Position numbers and translations under genes: made by a program. A model generated the notes under the pieces. It ran no database searches, had not been told where the DNA came from, and saw only the letters and a list, made by a program, of their open reading frames with translations. This document shows, in pieces, positions 62,375-64,000 of a stretch of 64,000 bases of DNA (positions within the stretch are counted from its first letter, which is position 1; each line of letters starts with the position of its first letter). The stretch is from the NCBI RefSeq assembly GCF_009295825.1, contig NZ_WHKF01000002.1, positions 806,001 through 870,000 on the forward strand. Reading direction: 5' to 3'. Origin of the DNA: Marinifilum sp. N1E240 (GTDB lineage: Bacteria > Bacteroidota > Bacteroidia > Bacteroidales > Marinifilaceae).

Positions 62375-63679
62375 ATGATTATGTGGAAACGACTACCTCT
62401 TTATGTGAAAATTTTAATTGGAATGGGATTGGGAATTATAGCTGGAATGTTGGCTGTGTATTTCGGTCTAACAAAATTCACAAGTGATTGGATCAAGCCG
62501 TGGGGTGGTTTATTTCTTAACTTGCTGAAATTGATTGCAGTTCCCTTAATTTTCGTCTCGTTGGTAAAAGGTATTTCTAGTTTATCCAATATTTCTAAAT
62601 TATCTAGAATTGGTATTAAAACCATTTCACTCTACGTAATATCTACAGTTATAGCAGTTAGTTTCGGATTGCTTTTGGTGAATAATTTTGAGCCTGGCAA
62701 TACCTTTCCGCAACATAAAAAGGTAGAACTACAAGAGCGCTTTGGCTCAACTATTAACCTTAAAAAGAATCAGGCAGAGAGTTTAAAAGAAGAATCTCCA
62801 ATTCAATTTATTGTTGACATAGTACCCGATAATTTTTTTAAAGCTGCAACAGATAACTCTAAAATGCTTCAAATCATATTCTTTGCAATATTGTTTGGCG
62901 TGGCAATGGTTATTTTGGAAGAGAAAAAAGTAAAGGTGGTTAGAGATTTCTTTGATGGCATAGATGCTATAATTCTTAAAATAATTGATATCATCATGTT
63001 ATTTGCACCTTATGGTGTATTTGCACTTATAGCTGGATTAATTGTTGATTTTTCAGGCGATATAGACTTATTTACTGCCTTGGGATATTATGCAATTACC
63101 GTTGTTGCAGGATTATTATTTATGATTTTCCTAATCTATCCACTGTTTTTAAGAATCTTTACACCAATCAAATACACCGATTTCTACAAATTTATTTCTC
63201 CTGCACAATTGTTGGCATTTTCTACAAGTTCGAGTGCTGCAACACTTCCCGTTACTATGGAATGCGTTGAAAATAAAATGGGAGTTTCCAATGAGGTAGC
63301 CAGCTTTGTATTACCTGTTGGAGTAACTATTAATATGGATGGAACCAGTTGTTATCAGGCTATTGCAGCCGTTTTTATTGCTCAGGTATTTGGTGTTCCA
63401 TTGGATATTTACGACCAGTTAATTATTGTGGTTACTGCTACTTTAGCCTCAATTGGGACACCAGGAGTTCCTGGTGGTAGTATTGTGATGTTGATAATTG
63501 TTCTTACTTCAGTTGGTATTCCTATTGAAGGATTGGCTTTAATTTTGGGTATTGATAGACCTTTAGATATGCTAAGAACGGTTGTAAATGTTACAGGTGA
63601 TGCTACTGTATCAACAATAGTTGCTAAAACTGAAGGAAAATTAAACTACGCACCTAAAATAATTACAAAAAATATTTAA
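62375..63679 (+). CDS. Dicarboxylate/amino acid:cation symporter (DAACS family)
   Basis: 434 residues with about eight hydrophobic helices. Family motifs are the serine-rich re-entrant loop STSSSAATLPVT, the NMDGTSCYQ motif of the seventh helix and GTPGVPGGSIVML in the second re-entrant loop. It imports glutamate, aspartate or C4-dicarboxylates with Na+ or H+; the exact substrate cannot be read. It stands alone after slyD. Confidence 0.93.
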   Translation: MIMWKRLPLYVKILIGMGLGIIAGMLAVYFGLTKFTSDWIKPWGGLFLNLLKLIAVPLIFVSLVKGISSLSNISKLSRIGIKTISLYVISTVIAVSFGLLLVNNFEPGNTFPQHKKVELQERFGSTINLKKNQAESLKEESPIQFIVDIVPDNFFKAATDNSKMLQIIFFAILFGVAMVILEEKKVKVVRDFFDGIDAIILKIIDIIMLFAPYGVFALIAGLIVDFSGDIDLFTALGYYAITVVAGLLFMIFLIYPLFLRIFTPIKYTDFYKFISPAQLLAFSTSSSAATLPVTMECVENKMGVSNEVASFVLPVGVTINMDGTSCYQAIAAVFIAQVFGVPLDIYDQLIIVVTATLASIGTPGVPGGSIVMLIIVLTSVGIPIEGLALILGIDRPLDMLRTVVNVTGDATVSTIVAKTEGKLNYAPKIITKNI

Positions 63680-63805
63680 GTCTACAAGTAGCATTAATAG
63701 TAGTATTAAGCAATTTTATAATATTTTTGTTTAAACTTTTATTAATTTATATGAACAAAAAATAAATAGAGTTTGTTTCCTGATTGAACCATTAAAATTA
63801 ATGAT

Positions 63806-64000
63806 ATGAATTTCAGGAATTACAAATTTAGTTTGGGATTATTTCTCCTTTTGCTTACTACAGCAGTAACTGTCTCATGTAATGATGATGACGATGATAA
63901 TAATCCAGCACCGATGCCAATGGAAGAAAGCATTGTAGACATCGTACTCGGAAATAGTGATTTTTCAACTCTTGTAGAAGCTCTTACCAAAGCTGATTTG
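63806..64000 (+). CDS. Fasciclin-domain lipoprotein (3' end outside the window)
   Basis: The first 65 codons are visible. A lipoprotein signal ends in TVSC with the lipidated cysteine at residue 25, followed by an acidic linker NDDDDDNN. SIVDIVLGNSDFSTLVEALTKADL is the start of a fasciclin (FAS1) domain, given here by its conserved core DFSTLVEALTKADL. FAS1 proteins mediate adhesion at the cell surface. The gene runs past the window edge. Confidence 0.85.
   Translation, partial: MNFRNYKFSLGLFLLLLTTAVTVSCNDDDDDNNPAPMPMEESIVDIVLGNSDFSTLVEALTKADL

Overview
The window looks like a chromosomal segment of an AT-rich marine Bacteroidota, most like the Marinilabiliales/Marinifilaceae. This is inferred from gene content: a gingipain-like protease with a type IX secretion (T9SS) sorting tail, curlin-repeat amyloid, a BioG-type biotin cluster, a TonB-plug protein, a KAP NTPase, DUF6155 and DUF4469 proteins. 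Several promoters also fit the Bacteroidota -7 consensus TAnnTTTG. No 16S gene is present, so the genus cannot be fixed.

Layout. 1-9.9 kb: a universal stress protein cut by the left edge, a NarL-type sensor kinase/regulator pair, NhaA, tRNA-Leu(UAG), an esterase, a nitronate monooxygenase-like enzyme, a DUF6155 protein and a 545-residue curlin-repeat protein. 9.9-16.7 kb: glutamate synthase gltB-gltD (minus strand) and a small membrane protein. 17.0-29.4 kb: a long arginine/carbamoyl-phosphate cluster (GNAT acetyltransferase, argG, argC, argD, argB, argE-like, argH, carA, carB). 29.4-33.8 kb: an accessory island with a membrane-anchored KAP NTPase, palindromic REP-like repeats, a 113-bp tandem array and an IS200-like REP-associated transposase. 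34-43.5 kb: a DUF4469 protein, the secreted gingipain-like protease, a thioesterase, a methyltransferase behind a terminator-rich leader, two ABC permeases and a TonB-plug protein. 43.5-45.6 kb: cysE-cysK. 45.7-56 kb: zinc-ribbon protein, phosphatase, fructosamine kinase-like protein, CobB/CbiA, CAP lipoprotein, rpsF-rpsR-rplI, a DUF2007-Usp fusion, mtaB, miaB and a flavin reductase. 56.4-61 kb: bioA-bioF-bioG-bioC-bioD. 61-64 kb: thioredoxin-like protein, SlyD, a dicarboxylate/amino-acid:cation symporter and a fasciclin lipoprotein cut by the right edge.

The most interesting signal is regulatory. Ahead of the arginine cluster lie three successive units, each a short open reading frame with clustered Arg codons followed by an intrinsic terminator. 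In each unit I can draw, by eye, an alternative stem that would disrupt the terminator. A fourth Arg-rich small ORF ends 11 nt before the acetyltransferase start. Together they look like a serial ribosome-mediated attenuator. Independently, a small ORF ending in CCCYCCCC lies directly upstream of cysE-cysK, a likely cysteine-sensing leader. Other leads are the REP/RAYT/KAP island and a promoter-terminator unit (sRNA or attenuator) upstream of a methyltransferase.
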